Shown here: positions 56,001 through 64,000 of the stretch, in pieces
Layout: the number at the start of each line of letters is the position of its first letter
Position numbering within the stretch: position 1 is the stretch's first letter
DNA from: Anagrus nilaparvatae
Taxonomy: Eukaryota > Arthropoda > Insecta > Hymenoptera > Mymaridae
DNA: 64,000 nucleotides
Assembly: GCA_022575985.1 (NCBI GenBank)
Contig: JAKSXM010000231.1
Span: 22,916,501-22,980,500 of the forward strand
Direction: 5' to 3'
The notes under the pieces: model-generated
What the model was told of the DNA's origin: nothing
Database searches by the model: none
Seen by the model: the letters and a program-made list of their open reading frames with translations, nothing else
Position numbers and translations under genes: made by a program

Positions 56001-57449
56001 TATTATTATTATGAATATCCGCCCAGCCCCTTAAATTTTTGCCCCTTCCCCCTGATGAACCAATTCCAGATACGTGCCTGTTATGAAAATAGCAAGCTTA
56101 AGGTATTTCACAGTTCGAATTTCTAATGAATGATACTTGAAAATGATGTTTATAATTGTATAAATCTACTGATAAATTTTTAGAACCTTGGGTTCATTGT
56201 TTACCAAGATATAAAGAAAATACAATTGCACGATTTTAAGAAAAATAACATGCACTTTTAGCGATTCTTATGGAGGTCTTTTTTTTTAAATAGCTGTTTA
56301 AAATAATTTTGATGAAAAGTTTTTTTTTCTAATCAACACATTTATTAAAGAATTAAATAAAAAGAGCAAAAATATTTTTTTTATAATTCGAAGTTGCTTT
56401 TGAGCTACAATATTTATAAGAAATTCAGAAAAACAAGAGAAAATATATAATCTTTACCGGAACACATTATGTAATAAAAGTTGGTTAGTCATCATAATAA
56501 TCATAATAATATATAGTAAACACGCATCAAAATTAAAATATAATGAAAGAGTAATATAATCAATTATTATCGACTACTCCAGTCAAATAATCTTAACTGT
56601 GAAACACCTTAAAAAATAAGTGTATGCATCAGAATTTTAAGAATATAATATGCGTGCAATTAAAAGGCGGAAAACTAAGCATAACTGTAACCATGGATCA
56701 CAATGAGCGATACTCAAATAGAGCAGCATTAACTTTTTGTACTACCAAATATTTCTTAATAAAATAAGTTTTAACGAAATATATTTTTATACAGACAAAC
56801 ATGCGGGACACTAAGTGTAAATTCGCTGAATATTTTTTTTTGGCTAAGAAAACTTGCAAGCAAATAAAGAGTAGTAAAATTAATAATTCACTCTTTAATT
56901 AGTAAAAACAAAAATTATTATATTTAAAAAATTCGTTTAAAAAGAGTAAACAATATATGCATATAGCAAAAGCTTCTCTTGTTTGGAAGAATTGTACTTA
57001 TTTAAGGTGAAATAATAATTTGTCTCTCCAAAAACTTATGTGGACTAAATCCCTCCGCGAACGCATAAGAAATACCCCTTGATAATAGTTTTTGAAAATT
57101 TAAGGGTGTTCCGCAACAATGACAATATTTGGTATAAAAATGGTAGTAAAAATAGCTATCTTTTCGACAAAGGAAAAAATAATGATCTTGCGAAGCTAGA
57201 TAGTGCAGACTGCATGCAAGTTGTGTACCGAAAAGGTATACCCCCTGATGTAAAGTATTATTTTATTTCTAAAGGGAAAATAGAGCATTCTTTGCAGTTT
57301 AGAGAATAATCTTTTTTGCTCTGTATGTAAATAATTTAATACTTTGTACAAGCAGTAAAATTAGCAAAAGTAGCAGAAATAAGGCCCAAGCACTTTTAAA
57401 AAATTCCAACTGTATCTATTTTTTAAGACTCACCACTGTATATATTCAT
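50073..57449 (-). CDS. 12-exon gene, partner protein of the 800-residue protein
   Basis: Exons inferred from splice sites and frame: 57449-57434, 55614-55466, 54019-53792, 53723-53491, 53427-53334, 53046-52885, 52723-52547, 52416-52263, 51753-51704, 51637-51440, 50591-50549, 50499-50073. All introns are GT-AG (donors such as gtgagt, gtaagt, gtacgt). Total 1,931 bp, one base short of 644 codons; the slip falls in exon 11 with its run of 14 A, so either a base is missing in the read or the gene is mutated. Order: EINLSEFLDMNSKMYAELGL (SAM-like helix, uncertain); Ala/Val-rich acidic linker; DLKLTSQRRKYFNRIMVKNL; YPPADLKTKIAQLIVAAYPK with EKWFFKNTGYI; FDVLSTWTTRSIFREFK and LFREFKYLNPEADDLKKWF; basic PCKRRKESRKLPKKSKTVK (nuclear-targeting type); acidic C-terminus. 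Fish and cnidarian relatives of the central part, as I recall them, accompany zinc-finger transposase-like proteins. Function unknown. Confidence 0.75.
51016..51256. mobile_element. MITE in the last large intron
   Basis: The ends are imperfect inverted repeats of about 45 bp beginning TACACGCA: left TACACGCATATAAAAAATTA GTAAATATAACC, right complement TACACGCAAAAAAAAGAATA GTAAAATTAACC. Internally, AGTAAAATTTACTAA palindromes recur. It lies between exons 10 and 11 of the minus-strand gene and so should be spliced out. No clear target duplication, superfamily unassigned. Confidence 0.6.
54161..54740. mobile_element. Foldback MITE in intron 2
   Basis: Left end GGCTAAATTAAAACCAAAC and arm words AAGCCTCC-CGTCAATTT, AAGGTTCAGTCCTCGATTTT, TGGCGGCCATTTTTGT, AAAAAAATTAGAGAAAATTT are found as exact or near complements towards 54,737. 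The left arm lacks about 40 bp present in the right (the part holding GTACTTTCG and GAAGACC). The centre contains CGCGCATGCGCAAC. It is the uninterrupted relative of the repeat at 34,470-35,800. Confidence 0.7.
57079..57309 (+). CDS. Hypothetical 76-residue frame
   Basis: An open frame inside intron 1 of the minus-strand gene, on the opposite strand. It reads like coding sequence (NNDNIWYKNGSKNSYLFDKG, LDSADCMQVVYRKGIPPDVK, YYFISKGK) but I recognise no family. No splice acceptor or upstream coding continuation is convincing. It could be an exon or a relic of a nested element. Confidence 0.3.
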   Translation: MIIVFENLRVFRNNDNIWYKNGSKNSYLFDKGKNNDLAKLDSADCMQVVYRKGIPPDVKYYFISKGKIEHSLQFRE

Positions 57450-57899
57450 GTGTTGAAATGTACATTTACAAATAATTATCAAGGGAAAAACACAGATTAT
57501 ACGGTAGATGTATAGTGAAACTTAAGTTTATTATCGCTTTAAATTACATTATACTTAGAAAATAAAAAATTTTTAAATCTACTTTGCTTGTGACTAATTT
57601 AAAATGAATGTATATTAAAACGATAACGTAAAACTCTTATCCTAATGCATTAACAATAAATGTATAGTAAAAAAAATATAAATTTGAATCTTTACATGTT
57701 GTTTTTTTAATACAGTTTTTCTTATTTTAACTCAAATCATTGCTAAAGAAAAGAGTGTTTGTAATTTAAAACGCTAAATTAGGTAGTTATAAGTTCATTA
57801 TTACTAATAAAAACTTTATACAGAATAATAAAAACAGTTTCATAGATGTATATATATAAAATTACCAACAAGTAAGAACGTTGTTCCTTCAAATATATA

Positions 57900-60302
57900 T
57901 TAATAAAGAATGTACTTTAAAGAAATATAGTGCAATTTGTCATCTTCAAAAGTATTCCATGTGGAGTAGGTTTTTGCATCACATAAATTGATGGTTTTTA
58001 CAAGGCAAAAATCGTCTGTTGGTACTACATTATACGCATTTAATCTTTCTGCAAGATATTTTGAGTTCCATATTTTACAGTGCAAAAATACTTCATCTGC
58101 AAATATGAAAATATTTTGAATTTCGCCGAAAGTAGGCATACCAGATTCTTTGTGTAATTCAATTGCAACAAACAAACCAGGTTTATATTTTACACTGAAT
58201 ACATTTACCTTATCAGTCTGTTCAACCTGATCATTTTCCTGAAAACCAGCCTTAATAAATAATTCAGAAATAGATAACTCGCTAACTGAAAAATTAGTTG
58301 TTGAGAAGTTTGTAAGTTTTTCTCTTATAATACTTTTATTAGTTCCCCAAACTGAACACTGGTGTATTTGTGATTGATGCATCATGGTTTTTGATAAGTT
58401 TATGAAATTGTTACAAATTTTACAGTATTTTTGAAAAAGTTGGTGTTTATCCTCATAGATAAAGCACGAATAATTGCACATAGGGCCAAATTCTTCAATA
58501 CACTCTGGGATGTGCATTAAATGATCAATTTTATTAATTTTATTTGCAGTCGGGAATAATATATTAAATTGATTAAAATGTGTCGATAATAAATCTCGAA
58601 GATATGGTAGAGTTAAACGCGAAATTTTGGGAGCCATTATTATTTCGACAATTTTATTTAGTTCTAAAAGGTATTGAAAATAAATATCATTTTTATTAAC
58701 TTTATCGAAAATTATAAAAGGAAGAACTCTAAGAAGACACCAAGTTTGTGAACCCTTCTGCTTTAATTTGTGCTCATTGAGGACATTTTTTAGAGCCGGT
58801 AACTCAAAATTTGGAGATGGCTTGTTGCTCTTTTCAGGGTTACCATATTGAAAAATTTTTAAGCGATAATTTAATAGATCTACATCAAAATACTTTTTAT
58901 CAATCACAAAATAAGCAATTACCAATTTTATTACATATGGTACCCAACCCTCGAAAAGATCGTGAAGAACATCAAACACCCAATTTAAACAACAATGAAA
59001 ATATTTCAAATTGTTTAATATACAAAAATCTTTAACACCAGAGCTACTGCTTGCAGAAGAATCGACATATATTTCTTCCAATTGTTGTTCAAGAAGCTCT
59101 TTAGTTCTGAATGATGGACTAAAATAGCATCTTTTATGGAGCTCATTTCGAGATATCATGCAAAGCCTACAAAAATGCGTAGCTGCAGGTCCAAGAAAAC
59201 CTAACAAAGGATTCAAAGCAGCAGTATCACCAGTAACTGATGCCAGAGCTGCGCGAATAACATAACTTTTGTTATTTATTGTTACTACCTTTCCTTCATC
59301 TCTTTCAAATTTTTGTAATTCGCTTACAAAAGGCGCTAACACATCATTTATAGTATATTTGTGCACTATATAGTCATTACAGAGCGCCAAAACGTGAACG
59401 CTTCCTGCAAAATTGAGTAAGTGCGGGGGCAGATTAAGAATCCGAAAATAGAAGGCTCCTATTTTGTGATCTTTGACTTTATTACCAAGGGCGTTATTAC
59501 CTACAAATTCGTCATAATAAACTTGTATTCTCAATGCATTAGGATACTTATTAAAAAATGGGTGCTTTTTAAAATGATGACCATCTTCATAGTATCTCAT
59601 AAAATCATCTTGTGATTGATTAGAACAATTTTCGATGTAGGACATAACTTCAGGATTAGATAATATCAACTTCAATGTTTTCTTAAACGAAACATACATG
59701 TATTCGTCATTATCTAACCCTAAATATTTGGATTCTGGCTTAATGTACTTAAAATTTTCTTGTAGCGCTCCTATCTGACCTCGCAAATCATTGTATTTAT
59801 TAAATGATTCAGTGCAAACGAACTGGTCGATAAACGCGCTTGTGTCTGGTGAATCAAATTCTTTAATACTTAAATAGTCTCTTATTTTAAGTCGAACATT
59901 GTTCATGCTTTCACGTAGCATATTCCCTGATTCTTTTACAACTTTCCCTAATGCTGTACCTGTAAACGTATTATCTAAACGTAACTTAGCAACGAATTTA
60001 ACCATCATAGCATCAAATTTCATTCTTTCAGGTAACCAAGCCTTATCAGATTGGTTGACAACTTTTTCAGCGTTATTAGTTGCCAAAAATCTTGTCAGTG
60101 TATGTTTCTTTGTAACATGAATTTTAAAGTTTCTAAAATTAGTAAAAACTTTTTGGCACCCATTTGTCCTACATGGAAAACGATTAGTTTTTGAAGTCAC
60201 GTTGTGTTCTAATGACTTAATATGTTTCTCTAAGTCACAACAACTGTTAAATTTTTTGTCGCAAAAACAACACAGCAATTGGAAATCTAATTTATTATCC
60301 AT
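57900..60302 (-). CDS. 800-residue C2H2 zinc-finger, transposase-like protein
   Basis: An uninterrupted single-exon frame from an ATG at 60,302 (MDNKLDFQLL) to TAA at 57,900. Two C2H2 fingers lead: C11-C14-H27-H33 and C44-C49-H62-H67 (FPCRTNGCQKVF..), plausibly for DNA binding. The central region has VYYDEFVGNNALGNKVKDHK, IGAFYF-ILNLPPHLL, VTGDTAALNPLLGFLG, a CRLC pair (C378, C381) and FDVLHDLFEGWVPYVIK. These motifs, in this order, are those of a large family of uncharacterised proteins abundant in fish, cnidarian and insect genomes and usually regarded as transposon-derived. D264, D359 and E451 are candidate Asp-Asp-Glu catalytic residues; that assignment is inference. Codon use is as AT-rich as the surroundings. 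The partner gene starts 451 bp downstream on the same strand. I found no terminal inverted repeats around the pair. Confidence 0.8.
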   Translation of the reverse strand: MDNKLDFQLLCCFCDKKFNSCCDLEKHIKSLEHNVTSKTNRFPCRTNGCQKVFTNFRNFKIHVTKKHTLTRFLATNNAEKVVNQSDKAWLPERMKFDAMMVKFVAKLRLDNTFTGTALGKVVKESGNMLRESMNNVRLKIRDYLSIKEFDSPDTSAFIDQFVCTESFNKYNDLRGQIGALQENFKYIKPESKYLGLDNDEYMYVSFKKTLKLILSNPEVMSYIENCSNQSQDDFMRYYEDGHHFKKHPFFNKYPNALRIQVYYDEFVGNNALGNKVKDHKIGAFYFRILNLPPHLLNFAGSVHVLALCNDYIVHKYTINDVLAPFVSELQKFERDEGKVVTINNKSYVIRAALASVTGDTAALNPLLGFLGPAATHFCRLCMISRNELHKRCYFSPSFRTKELLEQQLEEIYVDSSASSSSGVKDFCILNNLKYFHCCLNWVFDVLHDLFEGWVPYVIKLVIAYFVIDKKYFDVDLLNYRLKIFQYGNPEKSNKPSPNFELPALKNVLNEHKLKQKGSQTWCLLRVLPFIIFDKVNKNDIYFQYLLELNKIVEIIMAPKISRLTLPYLRDLLSTHFNQFNILFPTANKINKIDHLMHIPECIEEFGPMCNYSCFIYEDKHQLFQKYCKICNNFINLSKTMMHQSQIHQCSVWGTNKSIIREKLTNFSTTNFSVSELSISELFIKAGFQENDQVEQTDKVNVFSVKYKPGLFVAIELHKESGMPTFGEIQNIFIFADEVFLHCKIWNSKYLAERLNAYNVVPTDDFCLVKTINLCDAKTYSTWNTFEDDKLHYISLKYILY

Positions 60303-61390
60303 GTTTGTTTTTGTTTTTATATATATACATCTATATTTTAAGGTACTAAAAACTATGCAATATTCTTATTACTAATTTAATACTAATAATAACTACTAAT
60401 AACTAATTAAACGCTAGTCTTATATAAATATCAGTTTATAAATAAATTAATTAAAATTAAATTGTTCAATTGCACTTTCTTTTGTTTCTGAAGAATCCCG
60501 ATTCAATAAATAAGACAAAATCAACAGTATCACTTTCGATAAATATCGTTCTCCTCGAATAAAAAATCTTATTTTTTTCTATTCTTTAAGCTGGGGTCCT
60601 AAAATGATAAAAATAACGTTTTCCTTAAAAAATTGAGAATGGTAAAGTGAAAAATTGAAAGCTTTTAGATTGTAAAAACTATGAAAGATAGATAGATAAC
60701 AAATATAGGATAAAAGAGCACTTCAACGAAGTTAGTGCACTAACTACTTTTAGAATTTTAAAATTTCAAACATTTTATTCTTAAATTTTTAATTAAAATC
60801 TAGAAAGTTTACTCGAAAAAGAAAAAATAAAAAGTAAAATAAAAAAATTAAGAATATAATTAAACGATTTCCACTTAAAAAATTAATAATTAGTATACCC
60901 AAGTATACTATTGCTCGCATAAACTAGATTTTTGGTCGTAAAAGAAAAACTATACCCGGAAAATTTCTGAAAATTATTTAATTTATAGATTAGAAAATAA
61001 AATAATTTATTTTCAAATTTGTAATCATTAATGGGAAAATGTTGATTAAAAATAAGAAGTAATCAAAATCGGGTTATAACATTTCAAAAATTATAAAACT
61101 TTTACCGTGTAAAATAAAATTATTTTTTCTTGAAATTTACAATTTAGAGCAGTTAGGTGGAAATTCTTTGGATCGCAAAAACATGATTTTTTAAATAGAA
61201 TGCCGTCATATTAGTCGCCATATATATTTTAGCCGATAAACAAATAGACCCTAAAAGACTACTTACTGACATCCTTACGAATCATTTTTGTCAATTAAGC
61301 TGGCAATGATTTTCCGAACAAAGGTTTTAATACTGAAGGCCGCTGGACTAGTCAGCTTTTGCATTTTTTGACATTTTCTACAAAATGTTC
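60303..61390. other. Upstream flank of the 800-residue gene
   Basis: AT-rich, no gene. A TATATATATA word about 20 bp before the start codon (near 60,320) and CTTATATAAATA near 60,420 could serve as TATA elements. A GATA run (GATAGATAGATA) lies near 60,686. No inverted counterpart of any part was found beyond 50 kb. Confidence 0.35.
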
Positions 61391-61393
61391 AAA

Positions 61394-61656
61394 TTAACTC
61401 TTTCCTGAGGAATTGCCCCCACCACTAGTCACGTGATACACGCTTTGAGCAGTTTATTTTACTTTATTTATTCAATATATTAATTTATTTAAAATAAAAT
61501 ACTTGATAAATCATTTGTAAATAACTAATATTTTTATATTTAATGAATAAAAATAATTTTAAACGTTATAAAATAGCTGTAGTACAACTCCATACACGCA
61601 TACTAATGTAAATCACACAGAGAACGGTTTAGGGAGATTCCTCAGGAAAGAGTTAA
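61394..61656. mobile_element. TTAA-flanked MITE
   Basis: TTAACTCTTTCCTGAGGAAT at 61,394 has its exact complement ending at 61,656: a perfect 20-bp inverted pair that includes a TTAA on each side. TTAA target duplication is diagnostic of piggyBac- and Kolobok-type elements. The interior is non-coding and AT-rich and contains GTCACGTGAT. The 16-bp terminal repeat does not start with CCC, so I cannot choose between the two superfamilies. Confidence 0.7.
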
Positions 61657-61919
61657 GATGACCAAAGAGGCCCTAAAGATTACTTTAAGACGTCCTTACA
61701 AGCACAACCAGTAACAAAAACTTATAACCGGTTTGTGTAACTACAAAACCAGCGAGCATGGAACATGTTCACTCATAACAGTAATCAATCCAAAAACCGA
61801 AATTACAATAAATTCTGAAATATAAATTTTGCACAAACTTAAAGTATTCTAAGTTCCTGATCAGGCCCTGACTCCCACTTCAAATTATTTACTGAATCGA
61901 AAATATTTTAAGTCCATTT

Positions 61920-61970
61920 CATTCCCCCCCCCCAAAAACGTCACTTTTTCACCTCCCCCCCTGCCTAGAC
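61920..61970. repeat. C-rich module related to 1.3-1.4 kb
   Basis: CCCCCCCCCCAAAAACGTCA followed by CTTTTTCACCTCCCCCC is the same phrase as the three or four units at 1340-1440. It is flanked by palindromic GAACATGTTC words at 61,758 and 61,997. Confidence 0.5.
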
Positions 61971-62349
61971 AAATTTTTTCAAATACCCCATTCTATGAAC
62001 ATGTTCCATGTTAAAATGTTCTTAATGGTCTAGTTCGCCTAACAAAGTGTAATGTAATAAGAAAAATTAAACATTTTAGTTAACTCAATTTTTTAACCAA
62101 TCTGTTTTTAGTTGTTCTAATTGTTTGCCTGCACCTAATTTTTTACAAAATAAAAATAAATAAAATAGAGTTTAAAAATCGAATAGACACACGAATATTT
62201 TTTTTACCTCTTCAGATTTCAAGTATTTTAAGAATTAAAAAAAAAAAAAAAAAATTATTATTCATTAATTATTATTTCATTATTAAGTAATAAAAAACAA
62301 ATTACAGTTTCAATTTTTAAATCAATTAAAACTTGCATACGCCTAGATG

Positions 62350-62352
62350 AAG

Positions 62353-62394
<42 letters not shown>

Positions 62395-62407
62395 TATATA
62401 TATATAG
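62350..62407. repeat. TA-dinucleotide microsatellite
   Basis: About 28 TA dinucleotides with one AA interruption. Confidence 0.9.
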
Positions 62408-62409
62408 TT

Positions 62410-63540
62410 TAAATATAATTTAAAAGAAATAAACATTTAAAAATTGTTATATAACCTGTAGGTTAATTTAGTTTTTATCTAAAATATCGAATAAAAATAA
62501 TAATAAAATAATATAATAAGAATAAAGTAGTGGTCCTTTTTTTTATTTTTTGTATTTAAAATTTTAAGAAAAAGGTTTTAAAAAAATTGAGTAAGGTCAA
62601 TGATGATGTTTTGAACTCTTCTAAGGAAATTCGTGATTTTACTAAAGAATTAATAATTAATTAATTAATGAATCTACTACCGAAATTGTAAAAATAAAAA
62701 AAATTAGAAATTATTCATTAAACATATTTTTTTATTTCCATTTTGTTAACATTTAACAAATGATACCAAGTAATCTTTAACTAAATAAGTGAAATATCCA
62801 AAAGTCTCAAAAAATTTTAAGTACAGTATTTGGGTGCTTTTCACAGGAACAGAATACAGGGTGTCCCCCCCACTTATATCCGAAACGAAAACTCTTTTGC
62901 ACTTTTTTTTCTTTTCAAAAGTTAATAAATAATTTTTTTTCAAAGTCCAAATCAACTGCGCATATATTGGTGAGTTAACGAAAAAGTTTTCTTGAGCCTA
63001 TGTGATCAAAATGTTAAAAACGTCCGCTGTCCTTTTGCTAAACTGTAAACTTTGAGCATTAACATACGGCTTAAAATTTGAATTTAAATTTTTCTGTTCG
63101 GTTCATATGACGTATTGAGGTCCTAAAAATTCATTTTTTTCAACAAAACAAATGTTTAAGCAGTCCTCTTAGCGTATAGTTGTATTCAAGTCTGTCCCCG
63201 GTTTTAGCTATTTTTAAGCTTCCCACCATTTTACTAATGCGCAGTATATATTTACACACTTTGTGGGTCTGCCTGATCTTTTTTTTTACTTAACTACTTA
63301 TATATGAACTGTGGAGAACTTAAAATTTTAATAATAAAAGGTTTATCAACGAAAATTTTCAATTTTAAATTTTTAAAACGCTCATACAAAATAAAAATGT
63401 TAAAAACGTCCGGGTCGTTTTCTCAAAGTTTATGCAATATTTTACTTAATGTATCTTGTTCAGTAACGTGTTTTGATGAAAAAATAAGGTACCCAAGGTA
63501 TGAGAAAATTTTGTGACTTCAATCAAGAGCTATTTAAATA
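62410..63540. other. Gene-free stretch
   Basis: Two small open frames (62,746-62,955 minus; 63,304-63,516 plus) have no recognisable domain. ACAGGGTGTCCCCCCCACTT near 62,857 resembles the GGGTGTCCC ends of many insect transposons but no partner end was found. GTTAAAAACGTCCG occurs near 63,013 and 63,399 in a loosely similar context. Confidence 0.4.
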
Positions 63541-64000
63541 CTAGATTACCCGGGACGAGTATAAGACTGAGCGAAGCTATAGAAAATTTTTTGATTTATT
63601 TTATAATTTTTTTTAAATCATTATATTATTATTTCTTATTTAAAATTAATCCAAGTTAAAAATTAATAGTTTCGTATTTAATCATCTGTATAAGTATTAT
63701 TTTATCGTATATATAGTTTATTTGGTCTAGGAGTAATTGTTTTGTTTTTTAAAATAAATTTAGGCATATAAATGAAAAAAAATATAATTTATTGAATTAT
63801 TAATGTATGAAATTGAATATAATTTTTTTTATTTTATTTTTATATTTTAGTGAATATCGTTTTTCAATTTGTGTAAAAATTTTTGTTTGTCTTTAAAAGA
63901 AGCACATAGTCGAATAGAGTCGTATCTATATTTGTTGTAATCTTTTATCAGAATTAAATCCTTTATTGATTTAACTCTACTTAATCCTACGTAAGTGGTA
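63541..64000 (-). mobile_element. Autonomous-type Helitron, 3' end
   Basis: Running leftward from the window edge: helicase C-terminus, a 300-bp AT-rich untranslated region, then GCTTCGCTCAGTCTTATACT CGTCCCGGGTAATCTAG and T. The element ends in CTAG at 63,541 with T outside, the expected Helitron terminus; CCCGGG just inside is a short GC palindrome in the hairpin position. The rest lies beyond 64,000. Confidence 0.65.
63847..64000 (-). CDS. Helitron Rep/helicase C-terminus (partial)
   Basis: The frame enters from the window edge and stops at 63,847. It begins TTYVGLSRVKSIKDLILI: YVGLSRV is motif VI of Pif1-type SF1 helicases, the arginine finger that contacts ATP, and it lies close to the C-terminus in Helitron replication proteins, as here (about 45 residues remain: YNKYRYDSIRLCASFKDKQK, FLHKLKNDIH). 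The visible 50 codons are uninterrupted. Its position just upstream of a Helitron-type end supports this over a cellular Pif1 gene. Incomplete in the window. Confidence 0.75.
   Translation of the reverse strand, partial: TTYVGLSRVKSIKDLILIKDYNKYRYDSIRLCASFKDKQKFLHKLKNDIH

Noticed and set aside
50073..60302. Terminal inverted repeats or CACTA-type ends bounding the two-gene system
   Set aside because: I compared the flanks at 49.3-50.07 kb and 60.3-61.4 kb by eye and found no convincing inverted match; a computed self-alignment would be needed.
62850..62880. GGGTGTCCC as a transposon terminus
   Set aside because: No matching inverted end or target duplication was found within several kb.

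Overview
The window is a very AT-rich, repeat-dominated stretch of an animal nuclear genome, most likely an insect. A hymenopteran parasitoid would fit the base composition and the R1-type LINEs, but I cannot prove this. The eukaryotic evidence is a chain of GT-AG introns, an exon resembling the NMDA-receptor subunit gene Nmdar1, tRNA- and 5S-like sequences, and remnants of most major transposon classes. There is no operon, bacterial gene, CRISPR array or intact virus.

Layout. 1-6 kb: two long foldback elements, a perfect hairpin and a 19-bp minisatellite. 6-16 kb: a 5S-like fragment, a 3.3-kb gene-free stretch bounded by inverted repeats, tandem and direct repeats, and a 1-kb foldback. 16.3-18.4 kb (- strand): a broken transposon gene with a PIN/XPG-like nuclease core, cut at its 5' side by R1-type LINE fragments (18.4-19.3 kb). 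19.3-23.3 kb: a fresh hAT MITE and a composite inverted/tandem repeat with two Helitron-like 3' ends. 24.0-26.6 kb: two adjacent satellite arrays. 27.6-31.3 kb: a tRNA-derived SINE and a decayed R1-type LINE. 31-40 kb: tRNA-like repeats, two Tigger/pogo derivatives nested in other repeats, and a 5'-truncated LINE tail. 41.2 kb (- strand): the single Nmdar1-like exon. 41.7-46.8 kb: a Copia 5' remnant meeting an opposed R1-type LINE at a perfect hairpin. 47-49.3 kb: tandem arrays. 50.1-60.3 kb (- strand): the only substantial open genes. 63.5-64 kb: the 3' end of a Helitron with its helicase C-terminus, running off the window.

The most interesting system is the 50-60 kb pair. One gene is an intronless 800-residue protein with two N-terminal C2H2 fingers and a candidate Asp-Asp-Glu core. 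About 450 bp downstream on the same strand is a gene I assembled from 12 exons (about 643 residues). Every junction keeps the frame except one, which is a single base short beside a run of 14 A. The two proteins resemble a pair found together in many fish, cnidarian and arthropod genomes. I infer a two-gene DNA transposon, or a domesticated derivative, whose MITE-laden introns suggest long residence. Elsewhere the window is a mosaic of dead elements in which nesting order and empty sites can be read directly.
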